The position numbers and the translations under genes are program-made. The notes beneath the pieces are model-generated. The model was given only the letters and a program-made list of their open reading frames with translations, was not told where the DNA came from and made no database searches. This document shows positions 1-11,191 of a DNA stretch of 64,000 nucleotides, piece by piece. The stretch's first letter is position 1. Every line of letters begins with the position of its first letter. Source of the stretch: Clitopilus passeckerianus (lineage: Eukaryota > Basidiomycota > Agaricomycetes > Agaricales > Entolomataceae); the NCBI GenBank assembly GCA_944990035.1, contig CALYLX010000106.1, positions 1-64,000 on the forward strand. The letters run 5' to 3'.

Positions 1-41
1 TAAGGTTAATTGCGTCCTGTTACGAGAACTCGTCAGTTACC
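1..41 (+). other. Probable Oxford Nanopore native-barcode remnant
   Basis: Positions 2-9 read AAGGTTAA, the 5' flank used in ONT native barcoding. Positions 10-33 match, from memory, native barcode NB20 (it begins TTGCGTCCTGTTACGAGAAC) with one mismatch near its end. Positions 34-42 (CAGTTACCT) resemble the 3' flank CAGCACCT with small errors. The block lies outside the telomere repeat, at the very tip of the contig, where a read that begins at the chromosome end would carry its adapter. I see it as an assembly artefact and not biology. The barcode identity is recalled, not searched. Confidence 0.85.
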
Positions 42-57
42 TAAACCTAAGGTTAAA

Positions 58-208
58 CCCTAAACCCTAAACCCTAAACCCTAAACCCTAAACCCTAAAC
101 CCTAAACCCTAAACCCTAAACCCTAAACCCTAAACCCTAAACCCTAAACCCTAAACCCTAAACCCTAAACCCTAAACCCTAAACCCTAAACCCTAAACCC
201 TAAACCCT
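58..208 (+). repeat. Telomere repeat array, (CCCTAAA)n
   Basis: About 21.5 perfect copies of the 7-mer CCCTAAA run through 151 bp. Read toward the chromosome end the G-rich strand is TTTAGGG. Orientation is right for the left end of a chromosome: the C-rich strand runs 5' to 3' inward. Degenerate telomere-like bases (CCTAAACCTAAGGTTAAA) precede it at 40-57, partly overlapping the adapter-like block. The array ends abruptly at the dinucleotide GG, where unique subtelomeric sequence starts. Confidence 0.97.
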
Positions 209-1372
209 GGATTTGATTACTTCAGTCCAACGCTTGATCGCTAACGAGTAGTTCTGATGGACATCGTCAAGATAGCCGTTAGTATGGATGATGCAATGCG
301 CCTTAGGCAGTTCCGCTACATCCACTCGTCGAGATGATCGAACTCACCACTCCACTGGTTTCTCCGTGCCACAGGGGAAATGTCTAGAAGGTGCAGAATC
401 CGATCGTGGCCTCACGAGGACCCGAGTTCAGCTGTTTCGTGACATCTCGTTATGTTCGCATTTCGTCATGTTAACGTCTCGCCGTTCCATCGCGTCTCGG
501 ACTTTAGCAAGTCAACAACAAAAATAGCGCGCCAAGCTAAGTAAGTATAACACATGATAAGGAGTCCCGCACGGTTGCACGACGGAGCACCGTGTGGTGT
601 CAGGTAAACACATGTCGACGGACTGATGAGCTGTATATAAACAGCGAAAGTTCTGGCCAGGTGGTTTCATCAACCTCTGGGACTTTCCAGACATCGCATC
701 GCCTTACACGCCTACTCTATCCCAAACCCTCTCTTAAGCAGCTACCTACTCCTATAGAATAACTCCTGTTACTCAGGTGCCTGTGGGTCGCTCAACTCAT
801 CTCCCAAGGCGGGAAAGTTTGACTGTCTCAATTCCAAACCTCGCTGATATGTCGAATCTCACGGGTGTGTTCCGTATGAATAAATCCTTGCCCTTCTCAG
901 CAATCGCTCGTTGTTCCCTCTCCTGCGAGCCTTGCCTCACACTCCAAGTCAATCGCTGAGCTCCGATGATGGCGGAAAATCGATACATACCTAATGATGA
1001 TCGGTTGCAATGACGCCAGATCTGTCAGAGAATAGCGGCTAAAGTGACCGTTGGTGAGATTTCACAAGCATGGGCCGTCTTCCTCCAAGTCCAAAGACAG
1101 AGCATAGTACAAAATTGGTGTTTCTAACGCCACTTTTTCTGAGCTGAAAATTGCTTCGATCATCTTATTTTAAGGTGGATCTCGGTTTCGTACAGTATCT
1201 CTATGGTTGTGGATTGAGGTCATGCATGATTTGCTGGAGTTGGCAACCCTGCGCAGCTGGCCGACGACCTATACCCTTTCGGATCAGCCTAATATAGACC
1301 CCCGACGACGACATAAGCAGCATCATTCCTGCCCTTGTTTTTCGTGCTCATTGTCTTCCACCGTCTCGCGCC
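209..1372. other. Subtelomeric sequence, no gene seen
   Basis: Between the telomere and the first gene I see only short open frames without domain features or consistent splice structure. No tandem satellite or TLO/RecQ-helicase-type subtelomeric gene is visible. The last about 100 bases (from about 1290) should hold the promoter and 5' leader of the GH16 gene. Confidence 0.6.
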
Positions 1373-2796
1373 ATGTTGCTGCTACATCTTACGAGTGTCG
1401 CAGCCCTATTTCAGCCTTTACTCGCGCAACAACTCAAGTTGGCACAAAACTACAGCGGAGACGGGTTGTAAGACTCCCCTGCTCCCGTTCACTGGTATAT
1501 AATGACCGAATCCAACGAACAGTTTTGAACCATGGAACTTCAAAGTCGGAAACGACGCTTTGGATATCGACGGGCAGCCTGGTAATCAGGGTAAGTTTAT
1601 TGCTCTCTCTTTTCGGCTGATTTGTTGACCAGTTCAATCATAGGAAACGTCAACTTCACCGACTCTGCGTTTGCACAGCAGCAGAAACTGCTTTCGGTCA
1701 ACAACGCGGGTAATGTTGTCATCAAAGTTGACGACTTCACGAACGCAACTGGTGACCCCAACTATGGACGTAACTCGGTCCTAATGTCGACCAAGCAGAC
1801 ATTTTCGGCCGGAACTTTGGTCATTCTCGATGCGGTGCACATTCCGTTTGGCGTGCGTTACTCGTTACCTCCATCACTTGTCATCTCATGCTTAAGCTCC
1901 CATAGTGCTCCGTTTGGCCCGCCTTCTGGATGATCGGTCTCGGTGCTGAATGGCCCAGCAGGGGGGAGATTGACATCATTGAGAACGTCAATCTTGCTGC
2001 AAACAACCAGGTTTCACTTCACACCCTCGAGGGATGCACCAACCCCGGCAACGGTCCCACCCAAAGCGGCAATGTCATTAGCACCAACTGCTTCGTTAAT
2101 GCCACCGGCCAAGCCGTGAACCAAGGCTGCCTCGTTGCCCAGAGCGACTTGAGTTTCGGCGCCAAGTTTGCCCAGAATGGAGGTGGAGCTTTTGCCACGC
2201 TTTGGGACGACCAGGGTATCAGGATCTGGTTCTTCACACGAAGCCAGATTCCTGGCGACCTTCCTACTGCAAATCCGAACCCAAGCAATTGGGGAACGCC
2301 CACCGCTTTCTGGCCTCAGTCCAGCTGTGATACCACCAAGCTTTTCGGCCCCCAGACGCTGATTCTCGTACGTTTGATTCCTGTACACTGCAACCACATG
2401 GCTAACATAGCTCTTCGTTTAGGAAACCAACGTCTGCGGTAACTTCGCCGTGGATGTCTTCAGCCAAACTTGTGGCTCTGTAGCGGCAAAATGTACCGAC
2501 CTTGTGCAAGATCCTTCTCATTACCATGACGCATTCTGGGAAATTAGGTACCTCACGATATTCACAAAGTAAGCTGCTTTGTTTTCTGTCCTTCGTGCGT
2601 TAGCTGATTAAATGATAATAGCGGCTCATCGACCAGTACCAGTACTTCTTCATCAAGCGGCTCTAGCCCAACTGGTGGCGGCAATGGCGACAATAACGGC
2701 GGCGGTACCGGAGCTGCGGAAGGTTTGTCAGTGAACCCTCTCTGGTTCTTGGCTACGGTTGTTGCTGGTAGCGTTGGTGCCCTTTTCGCATTCTAA
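1373..2796 (+). CDS. GH16 family glycosidase (endo-1,3(4)-beta-glucanase-like), GPI-anchored
   Basis: Six exons by my splicing: 1373-1467, 1523-1590, 1644-1852, 1906-2367, 2423-2568, 2622-2796, giving 384 residues. The start codon opens a signal peptide ([13 protein letters not shown]...). The catalytic signature E-I-D-I-I-E lies in exon 4 at about 1965-1985; the first Glu is the nucleophile and the last the acid/base in family GH16. Preceding [10 protein letters not shown] and following SLHTLEGC are typical of the fungal laminarinase-like subgroup. The C-terminus has a Ser/Thr/Gly-rich linker and then a hydrophobic tail ending in GALFAF, fitting a GPI-anchor signal. Expected role: cleavage or remodelling of beta-1,3/1,6-glucan at the cell wall. 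All introns are 53-55 nt. Substrate is inferred from the family only. Confidence 0.9.
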
Positions 2797-3042
2797 GCCC
2801 TTGCAATAGGTCGGACATCTTGATGGTTTTCGCTGGACAATTTATTGTGTACTTGATATAACAGGATATCGTTTCCGATTCCCAAAAGGGATACATACAT
2901 CCTACTCGTGCTTTCGTCGGTGTATATTGATCTAGTCATTGCGAATCTGTATTCGCTATTCCCAGCTATAATCTATGTGCATACCCTAGAGTCCTTATTC
3001 CCAAAATGCAATACATTGAGTTTAAAGATGTACGTCGATATA

Positions 3043-4934
3043 TCACAGGTATCCAATATTCGCAGAGGTACAATCTACGAGCTTTCGAAGCCTCGAAACA
3101 ACCTCTCCATGGAGAAGGTTGGGATTAGCGGACGAGGCAGCGCCGGGGTCAAATGTCGAGAGCATAGAGCAAGCATCCTGACTCCCTCGAAGGAGTTCCG
3201 TGAGTAATGAATGAAGGCCTGAGGGAGTTGAGTGCTTTTGCGAAAATGAAAGGTTCTTAGGACTCACGTTCATCTTGTTCTGCCTTCACGACGGTACGTT
3301 CGTCTCCTTTAGCCAGGCGAGTTTGTGCCTCATCGACCAGGGTACGCAGATTATCCTCTTTCATCTAGAAGGGTATAAGAATCGCTCATAGAATGAAATT
3401 GAGCATTGCCTTTAGGCTTTGGAGCTCCTCAGTCAGTAGCTCGATGTTCACCTTTGAAGCCTTCAATGCTCTGCTCAAGGCCTCCTCGTTCGCCTTCGAT
3501 AGTTCCATTTCGGGGGATGACTGAACTTGAGGCGACGGCTGGACCTCCAGCTCTTCGTCTCCCTCCATTAGCCGCAGCCCCAGCGTCGTCGAGATATTCT
3601 GCGACGGTGGTGGTTCCGAAGTGGGGAAGGCGCTCGAATCATTACCGTTTCCGGAGCTGCCAGTCATGGCAGGAGGTTCGGGAGGATTCTCGGGTGTGGA
3701 ATCGAGTTCCATGTCCATGGATGGATCCGGTGTAAGGCCGAGGTTTCTGAGATGCGCAGTCTTACGAACTCGAGGGGGCATGGAGAATTTGGGCTCAATT
3801 GTTTCGACCTGGGTTGCCATTTTCTGTTTGAGAGATCATAGAGACATTAGTTCCGACAAAGGATTCATTCGGCTGAAGCATCTACCTCTGCAGATATGGC
3901 TTTCAGGGCCGATTTCGTAACAAAAGGCGGACCCTCCCCGGATGAAGTGGGTGTGGACGTCCCGTTCGTAGATGGTTCTTCGGGTTTTGAGGACACCGCG
4001 GAAGATGCTAGACTAGGTCTCTTCGACCTGCGAACATCCAGCGACTCCTGCTTCCCGTCGGGATTGAAATCATCCGAGACTACGCGTGCGCGTTTCCTCG
4101 TAGAACTCCCCCCTCGCTTTGGGCTGGTACTCTCCAGCTCTTCGGGCTTCTCTTCTGCTTGTTCGCCAGTGAGTGGATCCTCCGAAGTAACTTCTTCGAC
4201 CTGGACCTGAGCCTTCTTTTTGCTGGGCTTTCGTCTGTCCGCTCGCAGCGCGCGGATAAGACTATAGGCAACGTGGGGTTGCCAGCCCGTGGTGGATGCT
4301 AACCTAGCAGCCATGTAGCGCTCCAAGAGAGAGCACGCCTTATGCGCGTGTTGACAGGTTGAGCAGTAAAGGAGGATGGTTATTGCCTTCGAATCCCTCC
4401 CCTTAGTCTCTTCGTCATATACGCCAACGGTGCACGGTTGGTTTTTCTCTAAGCAGTAATCGCAAGGCCGCTTTGGTTCGATCAGGCCCTGGAATAGCGT
4501 GTCGACAAGTTTCACGTACGATCGACGATAACTCTTCCTCGAACATTCGATGAGTAAATTTCTTCTTCTCATCCCTCATTTCATCCTTCGATCGTTTCAC
4601 CTCCTGCGAATCCTTGCCCTTCGACCCCGTCTTCATTGCCTCCGCGACCAGCGTCTTGAGTTTTGCCGCCAATTCGCCTTCCAGTGGACACGCTACATTT
4701 CGAGTAGCTCCCGTATACAACTGAAGGTCGTTAATGGTCACGAATTCTTCCGTCGCAGTGAGACCTCCTTCGACTAATGTTGGGAGGAAATCACGGATCT
4801 CTGGGACTTTTGGTGAGCGGTCGACAGCCAATCATGCAATATGGCTTACCTTGCTGAGTGGAAGTTGCAACAGAACCAGGAGAAACAGCCGTCCCTTGAC
4901 GAGCAGTTCTACGACGACCGCTCTCGGTAGGCAT
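3043..4934 (-). CDS. Zn2Cys6-like, coiled-coil protein of unknown function
   Basis: Six exons on the minus strand: 4934-4850, 4806-4520, 4470-3886, 3823-3410, 3364-3268, 3218-3043; 547 residues. Exon 3 begins with a paired cysteine module, C-x2-C-x6-C (CDYCLEKNQPC), a 22-residue loop, then C-x2-C-x6-C (CSTCQHAHKAC). Spacing inside each half equals the fungal binuclear Zn2Cys6 cluster, but the loop is longer than usual. Next come Lys/Arg- and Glu-rich segments (nuclear-localisation-like, KPSKKK), a Pro/Ser-rich low-complexity part and a C-terminal coiled coil (around ELSKANEEALSRALK) that continues through exons 5 and 6. Intron 4 (3409-3365) uses a GC donor. Such Cys-rich/coiled-coil proteins are multiplied in mushroom genomes; a DNA-binding role is possible but unproven. 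Confidence 0.75.
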
Positions 4935-5379
4935 GAGCTAGATTCGACGCGTCGGTTGGTGGGAATGATGGTGGGTGAAGACAGAGGAACGATTGGCAGG
5001 GTCGCGCGAGGATTTGATGAACCACGACGCTTGCCTGGTGCGCTGTACCCCGAATGACCTACCTTTCTTGGTTTGCAACTTCATCCGAGAGTGAATGGGC
5101 TGCTCTCTAGTGAACCTAGTAATATGTTCCAATAACGGTTCCACGTAAATCCAAAATGTACAGTTTCAAAAATATGTATCATAGAAGTTACACTAAAACG
5201 CGCCAAGTTGCACAGCAAACATCGTTCGGCGATTAGCATAAGGTTGAACCTTCGATAGAGCAATCCCAGCGTCGTTACAAGATCCCGCCACATCCACCTC
5301 TTCTGATTCAGCCGACCCTCGCGTGTGATATGTGCAGTGCACATTGTGCGCTACTATTCCTCCCTACGACTTCCAATGC
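4935..5379. other. Intergenic, no gene seen
   Basis: This holds the upstream region of the Zn2Cys6-like gene and the downstream side of the next minus-strand fragment. Short open frames here lack codon or splice support. Confidence 0.4.
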
Positions 5380-5920
5380 TTACTCCTCCATCGCCTTGTC
5401 TTTCAGCCCTCTCCCTTCATCATTCGATGTTCGTGGTAATGAGCTTGGGCTTTCGATCTTCTGGTCGGGAACAAACTCGGTGGGTCGTTGTCGTTCCATG
5501 TTGATGACAGAGTTCGCCGGCATTCCAGATCTGTTCGTGACAATGAGCTTTGTTTCTACCTGATATCGAAAGCCACGTTAGTATAGGCGAGGATGAGAAA
5601 TATGTTCTACGTACATTTGTGACATATTGTCGAATGGAATGTCGACAAACCTCTTGAAATTGGCCTTGCTTTCCCTGTGGCGATAACCCAGCCTTGAGAC
5701 GTTGTTCCGCGACACCATTGGGAGCCAAGTGCTGGGCTCTGGGAATCGAACTGGGGTACAACATGTCAAAAGAATGGGGGAAACATGCGAAAGGGATGCT
5801 TACAACTCTACGTTCAATCCTACGTCAGGAAGACGAAGATATACCCACGAGATCCATGGGATGACTTGGGGTTCGAAAAGCCAGCCTTTATTTTCTTGCA
5901 GCCGAAAGCATGGGTACGTT
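5380..5920 (-). CDS. Partial or decayed gene of unknown function
   Basis: Three exon-like blocks on the minus strand join in frame across good splice sites: upstream block ending at 5805 (donor gtaagc), 5750-5615, and 5559-5380 ending in a TAA. The joined frame includes the pieces FEPQVIPWISW, LKAGLSPQGKQGQ, VETKLIVTNRSGMP and a hydrophilic C-terminus LKDKAMEE. I could not find a convincing start codon: the frame meets a TGA near 5978. I do not recognise the family. It may be the 3' end of a gene whose upstream part has decayed (see 5990-8900). Confidence 0.35.
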
Positions 5921-5989
5921 TCTCCGACAAGGGATGAAGGGCTGGCTCCAGCAGAGAAACCAGGGATGCCACCTCCGGGTCATCATTGT

Positions 5990-8900
5990 TATTGGCATGA
6001 GGGAGCAGAAAGGAAAGACGAGAGCGTGGACTTGGGGATGCGGCTTCGGCGTATGGTTCGGAGTATCAAGCTCAGGTTCTTGAGGACCTTAGGCGGGAAA
6101 GGGTCCGACATAAGTCTGCATGTTCAGGTATCGTTTGCATCGAGCTCGTCGATGATGCCAGGTCTAGAGTTGCTTCCAACGGCTAGGGGTGACGGCAGGC
6201 TTTCGTTTAGACGAGGGTTCTGACATTCACGGGCATCCATGGTGAGTGCTGCTGTTCTTCGGTGACAGCACCGACACGAGGGGTGGGAGCCAATTCGCTA
6301 GGACGCGAAAGTTGGGAAATGATGGTCGCTAAGGCTATCTTGCGAGCAATAGTCCCGGTTTTGGCTAAGGAAAATGGCATAGTTGTCGTCCTGGTGCATT
6401 ATGGTCTGCGGTGTGGTGGGCAGCGGAGCAGCAGCTCGACCACAAGGCGTCAATGTGTTTCAAACAGGTTCCCCATACTCCGAAGGGACTCAGTGTATGG
6501 CGAGCGGGGTGGTGAGAGCAAAATGCTGAGATCCCGTTCGACGAAAGGCCGGTGACGTTGGGAGGGGCAAGGAGGAGGGACACGCGGCAAAACGGCCATA
6601 CATCTGGTAAGGGCGGGTGCTTGCTCTGCTCCCCCTGGAGGCAGAATGACGTTCTTTTGACAGAGAACGAACGTCTCCCACTGCTGTGCAGGGCCAGCAG
6701 GTCTTCCTTGCCATCCGGCACCATGAAGCCGCCAACTTGTAGTTGCAGCATCCTTTGGGCCAGTGCTTGCTAGGGCAGCGTCGAGTTTGACATCCTTGCG
6801 AGCAGCCATTAGAGCCATCTTCTTGTTTCTGGAATTCGAGCTGAGGTATCACACATCAATAAGAAGTTCGAGAACATATCCATGAAGTGCTTACCATTAC
6901 GCCCTTGAGGTTCATCTTCAACGAGTGCCTCGATAGAACATCCATCCCCTGCCGGGGGAGAAGAGGCTTCATATGACCAGATCCGGTCATGAAAGTCGTC
7001 GGGTCGTCCCTAACCCATGGTCACCATCACCGTTGAGGAAGATTCTTGCTCGAGGGTAGAAGAAGGCCAAGCTGCCGTATCGACGTGACAATGGCTGCAA
7101 GTAGAAGCTTGCAGAACGGAGGTAAGCCAGCTCGGACTTGCAATTCCGACGTCTGAAAGCTGGCTTGGAGCAACTTGTCGAAGTCCTTGGCGACCTGCTG
7201 GATGAACAGGTTATCTTTGTCGGAAGGACCAGCAGTTGTAACATCGAGCTCGTTGGTGACGTGGTTGTATTGGGTAATGGTGACCTATGTTGAGGGCGTA
7301 ACGAAGATGACATTTCGTGGACATGAGGCTCATGACTTGCACGCTCGCCAAGGTAAAGCAGCACTTCTTGTATGGCTGCATCCGGAGGAGTGCCCGACCA
7401 CGTATTGAGTGGCAAGCATCTTGTCACCACCGCCGAAGGATGGTGGTCACCAATCTGTATTCATTGCTGTCTGGCCTGGGTCGACCAGAGCAAATGACGC
7501 CGTTATTGTTGAATGGCATCGTGACCAAGCTATACAGCGGGATGCAGAGCAGCTTGACGAGCAGGTGTGGATGGTACCCCCCAAAACGGCGTCGTCAATA
7601 GCCACAAGGATATCGCGAATGGTGGGGCGAAACGTGAGGTACGAGGTGGGCGGAGGTAGAGATTGCGGAACTTGGGTCCGGTGAGGGATAGGTAGGGTTG
7701 AGGGAGGTGATAATGGGGAAGCCTCCGACAGAGCAGAAAAGGAGCATACGGCAGGACAGTCGTATCTCCAGCGAGTAACGGCCTTCTGGATGGCTTGATA
7801 CATGCAAAGACGATGTGACGCTGCGTAGAGCTCGAGCAAACGCTTCTTGCCTTTCAGCTGCAATGCGAGCAGCAGTTCGGGTCTGGTCTTCCCTTCAGCC
7901 CAGGATGGGCACATTTTCGCGATTCGTGGCCTAAAGCATATCCCGCGAGGAGCTTCCCTGGTTCGGCGTGACCAGTATCCCCCCCGCTCCCGAAGAAAGT
8001 CAAGTCACGGCTCCTGTGTCCTGCGAACTACCGCTGGCCGTTGCACTTGATGTGCCAGCAGGTGTCATATCTTCGATTTTGTGTTCGAGGCGGCAGCTGC
8101 CAGCCCATACGAGGTATAGACGCCACAGTGTCGCATCTTCCAAGCTCTGGTATCTTTTTTGGGGTAGAACCGATAAATCCGATAAACTGCTTGAAGCTCC
8201 AAGCCAGGTGCCGCCCGGCGGCTTGAATAGCGAATCTTCCCGGCCTCGTCAGGACTTCGTAGCCAGTTCAAGGTCGTTCCTGAGATCGCTGCCATAAGTT
8301 TTGGTTCGTAAAAACAAACGGTTTGCATACCTGTGACCTCACAAAGATTCGCCATTGACCCATAGTTTGTTGATGGTTTCTAGGGCTGAGTGACAGATAA
8401 CCAACAAGGCGCAGAGAGTCCGTTGGCATCTGGAGCGACGGTCTACGGTCTGCAGTTCGTGGATAGCCAGAAGCCTGGGAGCTCGTTGCCCTAGACCGTG
8501 TTGACATCGAGGATGGTGGTAGGCAGAGCATTCAGACTCCTTCCCACGCCTCCCAGATCAGAGTCACGAGCTCACGGTTATCTGGAGACAATACTATTCA
8601 TCATCAATGCCACCGCCATAGCTGCACACAAGCATTCCCCAGGCCCCCTTTGGATTTGTCCAAGGCCCGTGAATATGCCCGCTTAGAGGTAGAGCAAGGA
8701 GTTCTCCAGCTCCTATGGCCGTACATGTAGAAGGACGTCAACTGAATTGAACGTCATTCAAATTGTGCCATGTTCAGTGGGAACCGAACAAGTCCCCATC
8801 ACCCTGTTGATTGACATGTCGCTCGGAAATACTGTACTCCACCTCTCACTTTTAACATATACCTAAAGGCTCGAAGCGATCTTTGCCCGTGATCATTCCG
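5990..8900 (-). pseudogene. Decayed coding remains, unidentified
   Basis: The minus strand contains stretches with coding-like composition in shifting frames, for example around 6818 (MALMAARKDVKLDAALAS), 7300-7150 (pieces VTITQYNHVTNELDV and DFDKLLQASFQTSEL), 7914-7740 (RPELLLALQLKGKKR...) and 8350-8070 (YRIYRFYPKKDTRAW). Stops and frame changes occur every 50-150 codons and I could not splice them into one model. I read this as one or more broken genes. No domain was recognised, so no function is given. Confidence 0.35.
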
Positions 8901-8910
8901 CTCTCTCGCC

Positions 8911-10362
8911 ATGACTGAACCGAAACCCGAGGAAACTCTCCCTCCGACGCATAGGGATAGAACAATTGTCGTTTGCTTCGATGGTGGGCTAATATTCTCA
9001 TTGGCTTTCGATTTCATGGTTGCCTCCGCTATTAACGATCACGTTAAAGGTATTCGTTTTATATTACCTCGATTTCGAGTTCTAACGTGGCCTGCTATCA
9101 GAGGGATATCGATACCTTATGGATAATTGTAGGGATCATAGTTATATTTCTTTCGCTAATACTCTATTGAACGCCCTTCTCCTAGACATCGATGGCGATC
9201 GTATCCGCATTTTTGGCTTCTCCAGAGGAGCCCACACCGCTCGAGTACTCGCTGCAATGCTACACAAATTGGGCTACTGCCTGTTGGCAATTATCGACAT
9301 GTACGTACGACTTGATTCGGAGTTGAGAGGCTATTCTTATCTTGAGCACCCAGATCAAATATGCCTGGGAGGTGTACTGTCTCGATTCAGAAACAGCACG
9401 AAAAAAGGCCGCCGAGTTCAAGAGTTGCTTCGCGTTTGATGTCAAGGTCGAATTCGTTGGGATCTGGTTCGTATTCAATTTCCTTCATCTCATGAGCTCC
9501 TCTGACGACCGTGTAGGGACTCCATTGGGTCGGTTGGGCTCACTGGAACAACGAGTAATTTCTCGCGGACGGACAGCGCAATCAAGACCTTCCGCCACGC
9601 CCTAGCTCTGGATGAGCACCGGGCAAGATTCCAAGCCAACAGCTGGAGAATCGATCCTATGTCGGAGAAAGAGCTCGCTGACAACGTCTCTCGAACCGAC
9701 GTTGAGGAAGTATGGTTCGCCGGGTGTCATTCCGGTGAGTTTAACAACTCTTTGATATGATAAGCCCTTCCCCTGACTTTCACGGCATATTAGATGTCGG
9801 AGGTGGAGCCACTCCGATGCATACACGCCACAGTCTTGGACGAATTTCCCTCCGTTGGATGATACGAGAATGCTTTCTTGCCAAAACTGGCATCCTCTTC
9901 AACGCCAATGGTCTACGAGAGCTTGGGTTCGACCTAGCATCCCTCTATCCAGACGTCCTATCTCGGGCACCGCCAGTGGTGTCAATCGACACGTCTATGC
10001 TATCCGACACCTCACACACTTTGACCGAGGAAGAGGAGGAGGTATTGGATTGCTTTAGCCCTCTCCACGACCAGTTCAGAATGTCGCCGTTCTGGTGGAT
10101 TATCGAAGTCTTGCCTATGAGGAAGAACCACCAGCTTCCGGACGGTTCGTGGACGAAACGTCGGACGTAAATACACCTATTACGATTGGGAAAGTCGTTG
10201 GACTGACATCCTGAATGCAGTGTGAATCTTGGTGCAGGCCGTGATATCGCCTCCAAGAGAGGCGGGGCCAAGGTACATCGGTCGGTTAGGGTCAGAATAG
10301 AGGGGAGTCCATTCGGGTACAGGCCTAGACCCAGGCTTACTGATCCCGTATGGGTGGAATAG
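8911..10362 (+). CDS. DUF2235 alpha/beta-hydrolase-like protein, short N-terminal half
   Basis: Seven exons: 8911-9049, 9102-9140, 9186-9300, 9347-9466, 9517-9734, 9794-10166, 10221-10362; 381 residues. It starts with RTIVVCFDG, the usual DUF2235 opening, and has the nucleophile elbow G-F-S-R-G followed by AHTARVLAAMLHK, then VEFVGIWDSIGSVG, KTFRHALALDE, the acid-motif stretch VWFAGCHSDVGGG and TRHSLGRISLRWM. DUF2235 includes the Tle1-type phospholipases and is greatly expanded in basidiomycetes; a lipase or esterase activity is therefore possible, not shown. Odd: the 50-60 residues that normally follow FDG (the NSNVV/ YYQAGIGT region) are absent, and FDG runs almost directly into the helix before the nucleophile. 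Introns are 45-59 nt and frame is open throughout. Confidence 0.8.
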
Positions 10363-11086
10363 CATGATTCGGGAATGCCCGCCCGAGCGCGTACAACATA
10401 GTGTATCTCTTTTGTTATACGATACTCATCTTTAAACTATTGAAAGAACTAAATCGTTCTGATCATTTAACGTGGTCAACCTCCATATTCAATTTCTCGT
10501 AACATGAATAAATATGTTGTCAAGGGTATGTCGAAGAGAGGAGACGGAGGACGTTTACAGAAAGAATTTTGGTGACAGCGGACCCTGGTTGCGTCACATA
10601 CTTTCAATAACGGAGTAGATATATGTATACAGAGCGTGTAGCAAACAAATGTACCCAACTCAAGCGATTGCACCTCATTGACAGCTTCCAGCAGGCGGGT
10701 GCTGTTGGCCAACACCACAGACTAGCTCCAAAAACGAACGACCCGTCTGAGGTTCTCTGGAGAGGAAATCACGGAGAAGTCAGCAGGTACTAGCAAGCTA
10801 CGACTTCATATTACACTCGCGTAATCGCAGACATACTGAATACCGTCATCTTTAAGATATTCGTCAAGCCTACAGATGCCTGACTAGTACTGGTTGAGAG
10901 AAGAACACATCACATCATGATTCGTGCCGGACTTCCTCTCCTGACCTACGTGAAGCTAGTCTCCAAGCGCGATCTTTGACTTCTCTATTAGATGCTCCCT
11001 TCAAGCTCTAGACGGAAGGAACCATTCGGGTCTTGCCTTCTTGGCAATACCAGTTGCACGCGACATCAGGTGACAGGAACGTCCGG
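10363..11086. other. Intergenic with dispersed repeat copy
   Basis: No gene is visible. About 10470-10640 resembles 12520-12710: both contain an ACCTCC(A/G)TATT block and a GTC(A/G)AAGAGA...GACGGAGGA block in the same order and orientation, then diverge. Confidence 0.45.
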
Positions 11087-11191
11087 TTATTGAACCACGG
11101 CAAAGTCTTCAACTGCATTGAGCCCTGCCGCTGGGGTAGCGGAGACGATGCAAAGAAGGCTTCCAACGAGAGTGAGAGCGAGAAATTTCAT
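11087..11191 (-). CDS. Small signal-peptide ORF (possible truncated secreted protein)
   Basis: An ATG at about 11191 on the minus strand opens a 34-residue frame with a textbook signal peptide (MKFLALTLVGSLLCIVSATP) followed by AAGLNAVEDFAVVQ and a stop. A TATA-like motif (TATAAAAGG, about 80 bp upstream at 11265-11273) supports a promoter. Further downstream in another frame there is a short Cys-containing piece (CNWYCQEGK), but I could not join it with a standard intron. It may be a fragment of a small secreted protein gene, or a real gene whose 3' part has been lost. Confidence 0.35.
   Translation of the reverse strand: MKFLALTLVGSLLCIVSATPAAGLNAVEDFAVVQ

Noticed and set aside
288..988. 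Short open frames next to the telomere
   Set aside because: No domain, no splice structure, overlapping frames on both strands of similar length; expected by chance.
2014..2397. Minus-strand open frames inside the GH16 gene
   Set aside because: They are shadows of the strongly coding plus-strand exon with the ExDxxE motif.
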